Of a DNA stretch of 64,000 bases, positions 15,888-24,639 are shown piece after piece. Below the pieces are notes generated by a model. It ran no database searches, was not told the origin of the DNA, and saw only the letters and a list, made by a program, of their open reading frames with translations. The stretch is from Microbacterium sp. No. 7 (lineage in GTDB: Bacteria > Actinomycetota > Actinomycetes > Actinomycetales > Microbacteriaceae), in contig NZ_CP012697.1 of the NCBI RefSeq assembly GCF_001314225.1, forward strand, positions 4,092,001-4,156,000, read 5' to 3'. The first letter of the stretch is position 1. Every line of letters begins with the position of its first letter. Both the position numbers and the translations under genes were made by a program.

Positions 15888-17426
15888 TCAGGCCCGGTCG
15901 AGCAGCCAGTCGGCCATGCGCTCGCCGATCAGGATGCCGGTGAGGTTGGTCGCGGCGCTCGTGATGTCGCGCAGGGCCGAGCAGTCCGCGACGTACAGGT
16001 TCTCGACGCCGTGCACGGCGAGCCGCTGCGACACGACCGACGTGCTCGCGTCGTGGCCCATGCGGCACGTCGAGGTGCCGTGGAACCCCGTCGCGAGGGT
16101 CTGGCGCAGCCATTCGCGCAGGGCGTCGTCGTCGTTCACGACCTCCTCTGTGGGCATGATGACCGACTGCAGCTCGCTCGCCATCGGCTCGGTCGTCGCG
16201 ACCCGGTACGCGAACCGCACCTGCTGCATCATGCGGACCATGTCGTCCTCGGTGCCCAGGAAGTTCGAGTGGATCTCGGGCTGCACGCGCACGTCGTCCG
16301 AGACGACCGTGAGCCAGCCGACCGACGTCGGCTGCGCGAGGATGCTGAGCAGCGTGAACGGCTCGGCCTCGGCGCCCACCGAGAAGCCCAGCGACTCGGG
16401 CTCCATCGTCACCGAGAACAGGTAGGCGTCGTTGACGATGCCGATCTCCGCGCCCCGCGGCGTCGTCCACTTCAGCTCCGCGCGCAGGCCGTGGTGCTCG
16501 GTCTGGCCGATGAGGCCGACGACCGGCACGATCGGGTGGTCCTTCATGTTCCGCCCGACGTTCTCGTTGACGACCACGGGCTCGATGCCCAGGGCGCTCA
16601 GCGTCTCGGCGGGCCCGATGCCCGAGAGGGTGAGGATCTGCGGGCTCTGCACGAAGCCGGCCGAGAGCACGACGCGGTCGGCGTCGATGCGCTCGACGCC
16701 GTCGCCGCGCAGCACCTCGACGCCGACGGCGCGGCCGTCCTCGAAGACGACGCGCTGCACGAAGGTGTCGGCGAGGATCGTGAGGTTCTCGCGGCCTCGC
16801 GCCGGCTGCAGGTAGGAGACGAGCGTGCCCGCGCGCACGTTGCCGTCGCGCACGTTGCGCGCCGACGCCGCGAAGCCGTTCGCGCCCGGCACGTTGAAGT
16901 CCTCGAGCTCGGGGAAGCCCGCCGCGATCGCCGCGGCCTGCATCGCGTGCGTCGCGGGCGGCCACTCGTCCTTCGACACGCGCTTGATCGGAACGGGGCC
17001 GTCGCCGCCGTGGTAGTCGCCCGCCCCGTAGTCGAGGTCGGTCTCGAGCTTCTTGTAGTAGTGGAGCACCTTGTCCCAGTTCCACTCGTCGAGCCCGGCG
17101 TCGACCCAGCGCTGCGCGTCGGCGGGCGTGCCGCGGTGCGCGATCGCGGCGTTCACCGACGAGCATCCGCCGACGACCCGGCCGCGGGCGTAGATCTGCG
17201 GCTCGCGCGACTCGGGGGGCTCGACGAAGAACGACCGGATGCCCCAGTCGTGCACGCTCGTGCTGACGGCGTCCGCGTTGCGGATGTCATCGGGCGTCTC
17301 GTCGAGCGTCGCGTAGTCGGGGCCGGCCTCGATGAGGGTGACGCGCTGGTTCGGGTCTTCCGTGAGCCGGGCGGCGAGCGCGCCGCCCGCGCTTCCTGCC
17401 CCGACGACGATCGTGTGTACAGCCAT
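15888..17426 (-). CDS. GMC-family FAD-dependent oxidoreductase
   Basis: Flavoprotein of 512 residues of the glucose-methanol-choline family. The FAD-binding GAGSAGGALAARL lies at the N-terminus with the acidic end TLIEAGPD; the first GMC signature region reads GRVVGGCSSVNAAIAHRG, the second SAGFVQSPQILTLSGIGP. The C-terminus holds the active-site region FHGTSTCRMG and VADCSALRDITSAATNLTG. Such enzymes oxidise primary or secondary alcohols. Start at 17426 has a strong AAGGAGG. It lies between the AraC regulator and EthD gene. It may oxidise an alcohol feeding the monooxygenase pathway, which is inference. Confidence 0.93.
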   Translation of the reverse strand: MAVHTIVVGAGSAGGALAARLTEDPNQRVTLIEAGPDYATLDETPDDIRNADAVSTSVHDWGIRSFFVEPPESREPQIYARGRVVGGCSSVNAAIAHRGTPADAQRWVDAGLDEWNWDKVLHYYKKLETDLDYGAGDYHGGDGPVPIKRVSKDEWPPATHAMQAAAIAAGFPELEDFNVPGANGFAASARNVRDGNVRAGTLVSYLQPARGRENLTILADTFVQRVVFEDGRAVGVEVLRGDGVERIDADRVVLSAGFVQSPQILTLSGIGPAETLSALGIEPVVVNENVGRNMKDHPIVPVVGLIGQTEHHGLRAELKWTTPRGAEIGIVNDAYLFSVTMEPESLGFSVGAEAEPFTLLSILAQPTSVGWLTVVSDDVRVQPEIHSNFLGTEDDMVRMMQQVRFAYRVATTEPMASELQSVIMPTEEVVNDDDALREWLRQTLATGFHGTSTCRMGHDASTSVVSQRLAVHGVENLYVADCSALRDITSAATNLTGILIGERMADWLLDRA

Positions 17427-17596
17427 GACGTGAATTCCTCCTTGAACTCTGGGCGCCCGCGTCGCACATCGCCGTGCGGTCCGGGTTTTAAGTAGTACAC
17501 CATATTTTTGGAGCGTCGCACTTGCCGATCCGTGCGCGGTCCTGTGCACTCCGTTCCGCCGGCGCCGGCCCGCTCGGCACGGACGGCCGCCTCCGC

Positions 17597-18508
17597 TCAG
17601 GCCGCGGAGCCGAGGCGCTGCCGCAGGTCGCGCGGGCTCTCCCCGTACGCGACGCGGAAGCTGCGCGCGAAGTGCGCGGGATCGGTGAACCCCACCTCGC
17701 GCGCGATCTCGGCGATCTGCTTGACGGGAGGACAGCGCGACACCTCCTGGTGCGCCCGGCTCAGCCGCAGGCGCCGGATGCAGGCGGCGACGGGCTCGCC
17801 CGTGCTCGAGAACACCTCGTAGAGCCGCCGCCTCGAGACCCCGAGCACGCGCGCGATGCGCGCGGGGTCGAGCTGCGTGTCGGAGAGGTTCTCCTGGATG
17901 TGGCGCCGCGCGAACAGCAGCAGCGCCGAGTCCTCCCACGACGCCGGCACCGGCAGCTCCTGCGCGCAGACCGCGCGCAGGAGCTCGACGACCGCGCCCC
18001 CGGTCGCGGCCGCCGTGTGCGCGTCGAGGCCCGGCCCCTCCGCGGCGCCGTCGAGCAGGGAGCCGAGCAGACGCGTGGCGGACGACGCGGCGATCGGCCG
18101 CATCGTGATCGCCTCGGGACGCGGGGCGACGCCGAGGAACCGGCTGCGCGGCACGAGCACGACGTGCTTGGCGACCGGCGCGGGGATGCGGCACTCGGCC
18201 CCGCGCACGCTGTCCCACGCGAGCGCGGCGCCGCCCGACACGCTGACCTGGCGATCGCCCTGCCCGACGAGCTCCGTCCCGTCGCGCACGAGCACCACGC
18301 CGACGTACTCGCCGTCGGTCATCGCGAGCTCCCGCGAGCGCCGGTGGAAGCGTCCCGGCCCGAAGCGCGCGGTCACGAGCCGCAGGTCGCCGAGGCATCG
18401 CGTGCGCGACGTCCCCTCGCCAAGGCCGGCGAGGCCGTCGGCCTCGATCGCCCACGGCAGGTGGCTCGTCAGGGTGTCGCCGACGACGCCGAAGCCCTCC
18501 CCGTCCAC
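17597..18508 (-). CDS. AraC-family transcriptional regulator
   Basis: Regulator of 303 residues. The C-terminal ~100 residues carry both AraC HTHs (ARIARVLGVSRRRLYEVFSS and AEIAREVGFTDPAHFARSFRVAYGESP). The N-terminal ~190 residues resemble the AraC-binding-like domain found in regulators of aromatic or terpenoid degradation (AraC_binding_2 type). GTG start at 18508 with GAGG upstream; it begins 19 bases after the SnoaL-like gene, so it sits in the middle of the catabolic run and likely controls it. The 170 bases after its stop contain the promoter of the GMC gene. Confidence 0.9.
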   Translation of the reverse strand: MDGEGFGVVGDTLTSHLPWAIEADGLAGLGEGTSRTRCLGDLRLVTARFGPGRFHRRSRELAMTDGEYVGVVLVRDGTELVGQGDRQVSVSGGAALAWDSVRGAECRIPAPVAKHVVLVPRSRFLGVAPRPEAITMRPIAASSATRLLGSLLDGAAEGPGLDAHTAAATGGAVVELLRAVCAQELPVPASWEDSALLLFARRHIQENLSDTQLDPARIARVLGVSRRRLYEVFSSTGEPVAACIRRLRLSRAHQEVSRCPPVKQIAEIAREVGFTDPAHFARSFRVAYGESPRDLRQRLGSAA

Positions 18509-18527
18509 GTGACGACCTCGCTTCCGG

Positions 18528-19103
18528 TCAGGCGATGCCCAGCTCCCGGCGGCGCCGGTAGACGAGGTCGTCGCTGTCGCGCCGCAGGTGCTCCCACTCG
18601 TCCTTGAGACCGAGCAGGCCCGCCGTCGTCACGCGCCGCGCCTCGTAGATGACGGTGCGCTGCGCGATCTTCCACATGCCGTCGCGCTTCTCGAAGCGAT
18701 CGACGTAGCGGCCCCACGCGTTCAGCTGCAGCGACTGCCCGTCCTCGACCTCGGCGCCGAACGCGCGCGCGGCCTCGTCGCCGAGCGTGTGCGCGGTCAT
18801 GAAGTAGGTCTCGACGAGCGCCGTGACGTCGTCCGCGAACTCGATGCAGCTCTGGCCGAGGAAGTGCATGATCTGCGGCGGGCTCGCGGTGCGCTCGCGG
18901 ATGAAGTCGATGAGCCCCTCGAGATCGCCGCGATAGTCGGCGTGGTCGTCGATCGCGTCGGGATGGTAGACCTCGCGCAGCGCCTCGGAGTCGAGCCGGT
19001 CGACGGCCCGCGCATACAGCGACATCGCGTCGCGGATCGCGTCCTTGTCCTCCAGCCGCTGCAGGCGTCGGCGCAGCTCGTCGGTCGTGCTCTCGGTGGT
19101 CAT
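18528..19103 (-). CDS. SnoaL-like (NTF2-fold) protein
   Basis: Protein of 191 residues with the SnoaL_4/NTF2-like pattern: LEDKDAIRDAMSLYARAVDRLDSEALREVYHPDAIDDHADYRG, then strands ending GRYVDRFEKRDGMWKIAQRTVIYEARR. Such proteins act as small dehydratases, isomerases or ring-hydroxylation partners, or are non-catalytic. ATG at 19103 overlaps the stop of the Baeyer-Villiger gene (ATGA), so the two are translationally coupled and probably act on the same substrate. Confidence 0.87.
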   Translation of the reverse strand: MTTESTTDELRRRLQRLEDKDAIRDAMSLYARAVDRLDSEALREVYHPDAIDDHADYRGDLEGLIDFIRERTASPPQIMHFLGQSCIEFADDVTALVETYFMTAHTLGDEAARAFGAEVEDGQSLQLNAWGRYVDRFEKRDGMWKIAQRTVIYEARRVTTAGLLGLKDEWEHLRRDSDDLVYRRRRELGIA

Positions 19104-21085
19104 GCCGCATCTCCTTCGATGGCCGTGGCGGGGGCGGTGGCGGGGACGACGACGTAGTCGCCGAGGTCGGAGGCGCGCAGCATGTTGCGGTAGTCGGCGA
19201 TGCGCCACGGGATCACCGCGAGCACGCGGCCCTGGGGATTGCGGTACCAGTTCTGCATCCCCCTGTGCGTCCACACCATGCGGCCGTGCGCCTCGTCGAG
19301 GGCCCGGTTGTAGTCCTCGCACACGTCCTCGCGGCACGCGATGCTCTTCAGATCGCGCTCGGCCATCTCGGCGATCAGCCTCATCACGTAGTCGACCTGC
19401 ATCTCGGCGATGCCGATGAAGCTGCCGCCGTGGCCGAGCAGCGTCGCCGGCCCGCCGAGGAAGAACATGTTCGGGAAGTTCGGCGCGGTCAGGCCCAGGT
19501 AGACGCGTGAGTCGTCCTCGCCCCAGGTCTGCACCGTGTCCCTGCCGTCGCGGCCGACGACGGTCATCGGGTGCAGGAACCGCGCGACGTGGAACCCCGT
19601 CGCGAAGACGAGCACCTCGCACTCGTGCTCGACGCCGTCCGTGTCGATGAACCCGCGCGGCGTGACCTCGGCGACGCCCGTCGACAGGAACGTCGTGTGC
19701 GGGGCGATGAGCATGTCGTACCAGCCGTTGTCGAGCAGCATCCGCTTGCCGAACGGCGGGTACTCGGGGATCGAGCGCTCGATGACGTCGGGGTGCCCCG
19801 CGAGCTTCTCGCGGATGTACCGGATGTAGTGCCGGCGGTGTCCCGCGTTGATCGCGTTGATCGACTCGGCCGGCTCGGTCCAGTCGGGATCGATCTGCAG
19901 GCTCTCGTGCACCCGGTCGTTGTACACCCAGTTCAGCCGCGCCCGGTACCACTGCAGGTAGAGCGGGACGTGCGCCATCAGGAAGTGCTCGGCCTCGTCG
20001 AACGCGTCGAAGTAGTTCGGGCAGGGCGCGACCCACTGCTTCGACCGCTGCACGAGGATCAGCTCCGCCACCCGGTCGACGATCGCCGGGCCGATCTGCA
20101 TCGCGCTCGCCCCCGCGCCGATCAGCGCGACGCGCTTGCCCGTGACGTCCAGGTCGTCCGGCCACTCGGCGGAGTGGGTCAGCACGCCCTCGAACGTGTC
20201 CATGCCCGGCAGGTCGGGGAGCCTCGGGCGCGCCAGCTGGCCCGCGCCCACGAGCACGATCTCGGCCTCATAGGTCACGACCTCGCCGGCGCAGCGCGCC
20301 GTGACGCGCCAGGTCCCGGCATCCTCGACCCACACCATGTCGGTGACCTCGGTGCCGAACCGGGTGTGCTCCTGCACGCCGTTCGCGCGGGCCACGTCGA
20401 TGAAGTACCGCCGCACCTCGTCGCGCTTGCCGTAGTGCGTGCGCCACGCGTAGTCGAAGAAGCTGTACGAGTAGAGGAAGCTCGGGGTGTCGACGCCGCA
20501 TCCCGGATACGAGTTGTTCTCCCACGCGCCGCCGAACTCGGGCTCCTTCTCCAGCAGGACGTGGTCGATGCCCATGGCCTGCAGGCGGATCGACGAGAGC
20601 AGGCCCGAGGGGCCGCCGCCGATGATGAGCACGCGCTTGTCGGTCGTCACGCGCGGCCCGCGCCGCGCGAAGTAGGGGCGCGCGTCGCGGCCCACCCGCG
20701 CGTCGAGGATCTCCTGGATGAACCCGCCGTACTCGGGGAACACCTCCTCGCCGAACGCGAAGGTCGCCAGCTCCGTCAGCTCGTCGTCGCCGAGCGGGCG
20801 CACGACGCTATCGGGCCCCCAGCCCAGCGTGAGCTCGTACGCGGCATCCCGGATCTCGCGCTGCACGTCCTCGGGCAGGCCGCCGTCGCGGTGGTCGTCC
20901 ATGCCGCGCGTGCGCGTCGGACGGAACCGCTCCTCGCGCCAGCGGGGGTCGCCCGTCAGCTGGCTCAGCAGCGCCACGAGCACGGGGACGTGCCCCGATG
21001 CGAGCGCCTCGCGCAGCCGGCCCGCGAAGTCGTCGACCTCCGATCGCGGGGACGTGTCGGTCCAGTGCGTCTCTGCCTGCGGCAT
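19100..21085 (-). CDS. Baeyer-Villiger monooxygenase, 4-hydroxyacetophenone-monooxygenase type
   Basis: Flavin-dependent monooxygenase of 661 residues that should insert oxygen next to a ketone carbonyl, using FAD and NADPH. The type I BVMO fingerprint FxGxxxHxxxW is present exactly (F298 to W308), followed by WPD. Two Rossmann motifs, GGGPSG (156-161) and GAGASA (322-327), flank it. An N-terminal extension of about 145 residues precedes the FAD domain, as in the ~640-residue 4-hydroxyacetophenone monooxygenase, unlike ~540-residue cyclohexanone-type enzymes. The start directly follows the CoA-ligase stop. With SDR, ligase and aldehyde dehydrogenase nearby, a ketone-to-ester catabolic step is likely; the substrate is not readable. 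Confidence 0.92.
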   Translation of the reverse strand: MPQAETHWTDTSPRSEVDDFAGRLREALASGHVPVLVALLSQLTGDPRWREERFRPTRTRGMDDHRDGGLPEDVQREIRDAAYELTLGWGPDSVVRPLGDDELTELATFAFGEEVFPEYGGFIQEILDARVGRDARPYFARRGPRVTTDKRVLIIGGGPSGLLSSIRLQAMGIDHVLLEKEPEFGGAWENNSYPGCGVDTPSFLYSYSFFDYAWRTHYGKRDEVRRYFIDVARANGVQEHTRFGTEVTDMVWVEDAGTWRVTARCAGEVVTYEAEIVLVGAGQLARPRLPDLPGMDTFEGVLTHSAEWPDDLDVTGKRVALIGAGASAMQIGPAIVDRVAELILVQRSKQWVAPCPNYFDAFDEAEHFLMAHVPLYLQWYRARLNWVYNDRVHESLQIDPDWTEPAESINAINAGHRRHYIRYIREKLAGHPDVIERSIPEYPPFGKRMLLDNGWYDMLIAPHTTFLSTGVAEVTPRGFIDTDGVEHECEVLVFATGFHVARFLHPMTVVGRDGRDTVQTWGEDDSRVYLGLTAPNFPNMFFLGGPATLLGHGGSFIGIAEMQVDYVMRLIAEMAERDLKSIACREDVCEDYNRALDEAHGRMVWTHRGMQNWYRNPQGRVLAVIPWRIADYRNMLRASDLGDYVVVPATAPATAIEGDAA

Positions 21086-22684
21086 CTACTCGCCAATCTT
21101 TCGGGGGGCGTTCGCCCACTCTCGGTCTCGCAGCACCCGGCGCTGGATCTTCCCGGTCGACGCCTTCGGGATCTCGTCGATGATCTCGACGAGGCGCGGG
21201 CGCTTGTACGGCGCGATGAGACGCGCGCAGACGTCCTCGACCTGCGCCACGGTCACCTCGGCGCCCGGGTGCAGCGACAGGAACGCCTTCACGGTCTCGC
21301 CCCACTGGACGCTCGGCGATCCGACGACGGCGACCTCGCGCACGCCCTCGATGCCGTAGAGCACCGACTCGATCTCCGCGGGATAGATGTTGAAGCCGCC
21401 CGAGACGATCATGTCCTTCTTGCGGTCGACGATGTACAGGTAGCCGTCCTCGATGCGGGCGACGTCGCCGGTCGCCGCCCAGCCGCCGGGCCGGAGGAGC
21501 TCGCTCGTGCCCTCGGGATTGCCCCAGTACCCGCTCATCATGGTGTCGGCGCGCACCCAGATCTCGCCCGACTCGCCCTCGGCGACGTCGTCTCCGTCGT
21601 CGTCCACGAGCCTGATCTGCACGAACGGCGTGACGCGGCCCGCCGCGGCGAGCCGCGCGGGCGGCGGCTGGTCGGGATCGAAGCGGTGCTCCTCCTTCGA
21701 CAGCGAGACGAGCGGGAACGGCACCTCGGTGAGGCCGTAGACCTGCAGGAAGACGTCGCCGAGATGCTGCCCGAGCTTCTGCAGCCGCGCGGGCGCGATC
21801 GCCGAGCCGCCGTAGACCACGGTGTGCAGGCTCGACGTGTCGTGGTCGCCGGCGTCGAGCGCGGGCAGCAGCAGGTTCAGCATCGTGGGGACCGCGGGCA
21901 GGATCGTGACGCCGCGCTCCTCGATGAGCCGCAGGGTCTCGACCGGGTCGAAGGCGGCCACGGGGATCTGCCGCGTGCCCCGCATCATGAGCGGCACGGA
22001 GAGGTACCCCGACAGGTGGGTGAGCGGCGCGACGTGCAGGACCACGTCGCTCGTCTCGAGCCGGTCGAGCTCGACCATGAGGTTGCGCGCGCACGCCATG
22101 AGGCTGCGGTGCGAGAGGATGACGCCCTTCGGCCTGCCCGTCGTTCCCGACGTGTACGAGAGCTGGGCGATGTCCTCGGGGTCGACCTCGGGCGAGACGA
22201 TCGGCTCGGAGCGCAGCAGGTCGGCATAGCCGATCGCGGCCGTGCGCGACTCGTCGATCGCGATGATCCGCGTCGCGACGCCCGCGGCGGCGAACGCCTC
22301 GGCGACGGCCTCCTCGTAGTCGCCCTCGACGAACGCGACGGCGGCCGTGCAGTCGAGCGCGGCGTCGGCGATCTCGCGCGGGTGCAGCCGGAAGCTCAGC
22401 GCGACCCGGCCGAAGCCGCCGGCCGCCGACGCGTGGTCGAGCACGATCGCCTCGGGCCGGTTCTTCGTGACGATCACGACGCGGTCGCCCTTCTGCACGC
22501 CGAGCGCGGCGAGGCCGCCCGCGATGCGCCGCGCCCGGTCGCCGAGCTCCGCGTACGTGAGGGTCTCCCCGGTCTCGCTCTCGATCGCGACGTGCGCGGC
22601 GAAGCGCGCGTAGGCCGCGGCGAACGCGCTCGTCACCGTCGTCTGCAGCCGCGACGTCGTCGCGGGTGGCGTGAAATCGCCCAT
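21086..22684 (-). CDS. long-chain/aryl acid CoA ligase (ANL superfamily)
   Basis: Adenylate-forming ligase of 532 residues. Motifs: LSYTSGTTGRPKGVILSH, VYGLTEVP, ATGDVARIEDGYLYIVDRKKDMIVSGGFNIYP and the canonical C-terminal KASTGKIQRRVLR with the catalytic lysine, in contrast to the CaiC-like ligases at 1-5 kb, which have Arg there. It activates a carboxylic acid to CoA. The stop abuts the monooxygenase start, and the start at 22684 (GAGGAG upstream) lies 52 bases after the SDR gene, so SDR - ligase - BVMO - SnoaL form one transcript. Confidence 0.93.
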   Translation of the reverse strand: MGDFTPPATTSRLQTTVTSAFAAAYARFAAHVAIESETGETLTYAELGDRARRIAGGLAALGVQKGDRVVIVTKNRPEAIVLDHASAAGGFGRVALSFRLHPREIADAALDCTAAVAFVEGDYEEAVAEAFAAAGVATRIIAIDESRTAAIGYADLLRSEPIVSPEVDPEDIAQLSYTSGTTGRPKGVILSHRSLMACARNLMVELDRLETSDVVLHVAPLTHLSGYLSVPLMMRGTRQIPVAAFDPVETLRLIEERGVTILPAVPTMLNLLLPALDAGDHDTSSLHTVVYGGSAIAPARLQKLGQHLGDVFLQVYGLTEVPFPLVSLSKEEHRFDPDQPPPARLAAAGRVTPFVQIRLVDDDGDDVAEGESGEIWVRADTMMSGYWGNPEGTSELLRPGGWAATGDVARIEDGYLYIVDRKKDMIVSGGFNIYPAEIESVLYGIEGVREVAVVGSPSVQWGETVKAFLSLHPGAEVTVAQVEDVCARLIAPYKRPRLVEIIDEIPKASTGKIQRRVLRDREWANAPRKIGE

Positions 22685-22736
22685 ACTGTCGTCTCCTCGT
22701 CGTTGAGAACGGATGCCGTGCCGCGCGCCGCGGCGA

Positions 22737-23480
22737 TCAGCTCATGGTCAGGCCGCCGCTGATGCTCAGCGTCTGCCCCGTGACGTAGCCCGCGTCGTCG
22801 GAGGCGAGGTACGCCACGCCGCCGGCGATGTCCTCCGGCACGCCGATGCGCTTCATCGGCACGGCGCGCGCCAGCGCGTCGCGCAGGCCGTCGCCGCCGA
22901 TCGAGGCGAACAGCGCCGTGTCGGTCGGCCCCGGGCAGACGGAGTTGACCCGGATGCCGTGGCGCGCGTGCTCGCGCGCGATCGTCTTGGTGAACGCGAT
23001 GATGCCGCCCTTGGTCGCCGAGTAGACCGCCTCGCCCGAGGAGCCCACGCGCCCCGCGTCGGAGGCGATGTTCACGATCGCGCCGCCGCCCTGGTCGATG
23101 AAGCGCGGCAGCACCGCGCGCGTCGTGTGGAACACCCCGTAGAGGTTGATCGCGACGATGCGGTCCCAATCGGCGGGATCGCTGTCGAGGAAGGGCGTCA
23201 CGCGGTCCCAGCCCGCGTTGTTGACGAGGACGTCGACGCCGCCGAGGTCGGCGACGACGTCGGCGACGAGGCGATCGACGGCCTCCTGCGACGTGACGTC
23301 GGCCTCGTATCCGCGGGCCGGCTCCCCCAGCTCGCGCGCCGCCCGCTGCGCCGCGTCGAGGTCGAGGTCGGCGATCGCGACGCGCGCGCCGTCGTCGTGC
23401 AGCCTCCGCGCGATCGCGAGGCCGATGCCCCGCGCCGCGCCCGTGACGATCGCGACCTTGCCGCCCAGTCTCGGTGCCAT
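22737..23480 (-). CDS. short-chain dehydrogenase/reductase, classical (BadH/FabG-like)
   Basis: Classical SDR of 247 residues: cofactor motif TGAARGIG, acidic end of strand 2 (IADLDLD, suggesting NAD), NNAGWD, and catalytic YSATK with an upstream serine region VNIASDAGRVGS. The sequence is reminiscent of 2-hydroxycyclohexanecarboxyl-CoA dehydrogenase and FabG. ATG at 23480 chosen because GGAGAGAG lies just before; upstream in-frame residues are atypical. As first gene of the monooxygenase transcript it may oxidise an alcohol to the ketone used by the BVMO. Confidence 0.92.
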   Translation of the reverse strand: MAPRLGGKVAIVTGAARGIGLAIARRLHDDGARVAIADLDLDAAQRAARELGEPARGYEADVTSQEAVDRLVADVVADLGGVDVLVNNAGWDRVTPFLDSDPADWDRIVAINLYGVFHTTRAVLPRFIDQGGGAIVNIASDAGRVGSSGEAVYSATKGGIIAFTKTIAREHARHGIRVNSVCPGPTDTALFASIGGDGLRDALARAVPMKRIGVPEDIAGGVAYLASDDAGYVTGQTLSISGGLTMS

Positions 23481-23621
23481 GCGCTCTCTCCGCTCATCCG
23501 GTACGCGGGTCGGCAGAGCGGGTGGCTCCAGCTCCTCCGCGAGCCGCGCGGGAACAAGTATCCTATTTTCCGCGCGAGCGGTCAAGCGGCGCCGCAGCGG
23601 GGCGCGCGACCGGGACGCGGA

Positions 23622-24452
23622 TCACGCGACGGCGGTGTCGCCCCGGTCCTGCTCCGCCGGCCCCTGCTCCATCGACGGGGCCAGCGCGTCGATGCCCTGC
23701 GAGAGCTGCTCGTCGAGCACGTACCAGAGGATGGGCTTCTCCAGGTCTTCGGGATGGCTCTCGCGCATGGCCTCCATGAGGCCGCGCTGCATCCTCTCGG
23801 CCGCGGTCGACGCCGCCGCGGGCTCGCCGCGGTCGACCGCCTCGACGACCGCTGCCACCTGTTCGGCGAGCGGTCCCTTGAGCCCCCTGGGATACCGCCA
23901 GCGCACCGTCGAGGTCATCGCGACGAGCGACGGCATGATGGTCGAGAACACCGAGTTGTGCGTCGCGCGCGCCATCGCGAGCGAGTAGTCGATGGCGTGC
24001 CGCGCGAAGGCGGGGCCACGGGCGTCCCTCGTCGCGCGCAGGCCCTCGACGGTGCCCCAGAGCGCCGCGACGTCGTCGTCGTCGCGGTTGATCGCCGCGA
24101 GCGAGGCGACCGCGGGATCGAGCGCGAGCCTCGCCTCGAGCACGGTGTCGAGCGTCGCGCCGTCGAACTGGATCACGAGCCCCAGCGCGCTGCCCACCAC
24201 CTTCGGGTCGGGAACGGCGAGGCGCGCGCCGCCCTGCCGCCCGTTCTTGACGGTGATCGCGCCGAGGAAGCTCAGCAGGCGCAGGGCCTCGCGGAAGGTC
24301 CCCCGCGACACGCCGTACCGCTTCAGCAGCGTGGCCTCGTCCGAGAGCGTGTCGCCCGGCTGGAGCCCGCGCTCGGCGAAGTCACGCATGATCCGTCGCG
24401 CCGTGTTCGTCGGAAGCGCCCCCCGCGGCACCGTCGGCTCGCTCTCGGCCAC
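23622..24452 (-). CDS. GntR/FadR-type transcriptional regulator (FCD domain)
   Basis: Regulator of 276 residues. The N-terminal winged helix spans about residues 12-75 (RIMRDFAERGLQPGDTLSDEATLLKRYGVSRGTFREALRLLSFLGAI), followed by an all-helical FCD ligand domain. GTG start at 24452 preferred for its AGGAGAG; an in-frame ATG lies at 24551 within the divergent promoter. The perfect TATCT-N6-AGATA palindrome at 24563-24578, overlapping the promoter of the divergent aldehyde dehydrogenase, is a natural target. It probably represses both genes until a catabolite binds. Confidence 0.88.
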   Translation of the reverse strand: MAESEPTVPRGALPTNTARRIMRDFAERGLQPGDTLSDEATLLKRYGVSRGTFREALRLLSFLGAITVKNGRQGGARLAVPDPKVVGSALGLVIQFDGATLDTVLEARLALDPAVASLAAINRDDDDVAALWGTVEGLRATRDARGPAFARHAIDYSLAMARATHNSVFSTIMPSLVAMTSTVRWRYPRGLKGPLAEQVAAVVEAVDRGEPAAASTAAERMQRGLMEAMRESHPEDLEKPILWYVLDEQLSQGIDALAPSMEQGPAEQDRGDTAVA

Positions 24453-24544
24453 GTCACTCTCCTCTTCGCCGGCACTCACCCCTGGTCGGCATTGAAGGTA
24501 GACGCTACCACCGCACCTCCCGGGATCGAGCCGGTTTTTAGGGG

Positions 24545-24578
24545 TGGTCACAGAGTCAGGAATATCTTATACTAGATA
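24545..24578 (+). promoter_or_regulatory. aldehyde dehydrogenase promoter with embedded GntR operator
   Basis: TGGTCA (24545-24550), a 17-base spacer and TATACT (24568-24573) form a good sigma-70-type promoter. The inverted repeat TATCT-N6-AGATA (24563-24578) covers the -10 element, so a bound regulator would block transcription. Confidence 0.65.
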
Positions 24579-24639
24579 ACGGAAGACCTCTGTCAACGCC
24601 GACAGCTCGACTGTCCGCACGTGTCCAAGGGAGGACGCA

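Noticed and set aside
23551..23572. A second GntR operator upstream of the SDR gene (AAGTATCCTATTTTC)
   Set aside because: It shares only a loose TAT-CTAT likeness with the TATCT-N6-AGATA palindrome and has no clear symmetry.
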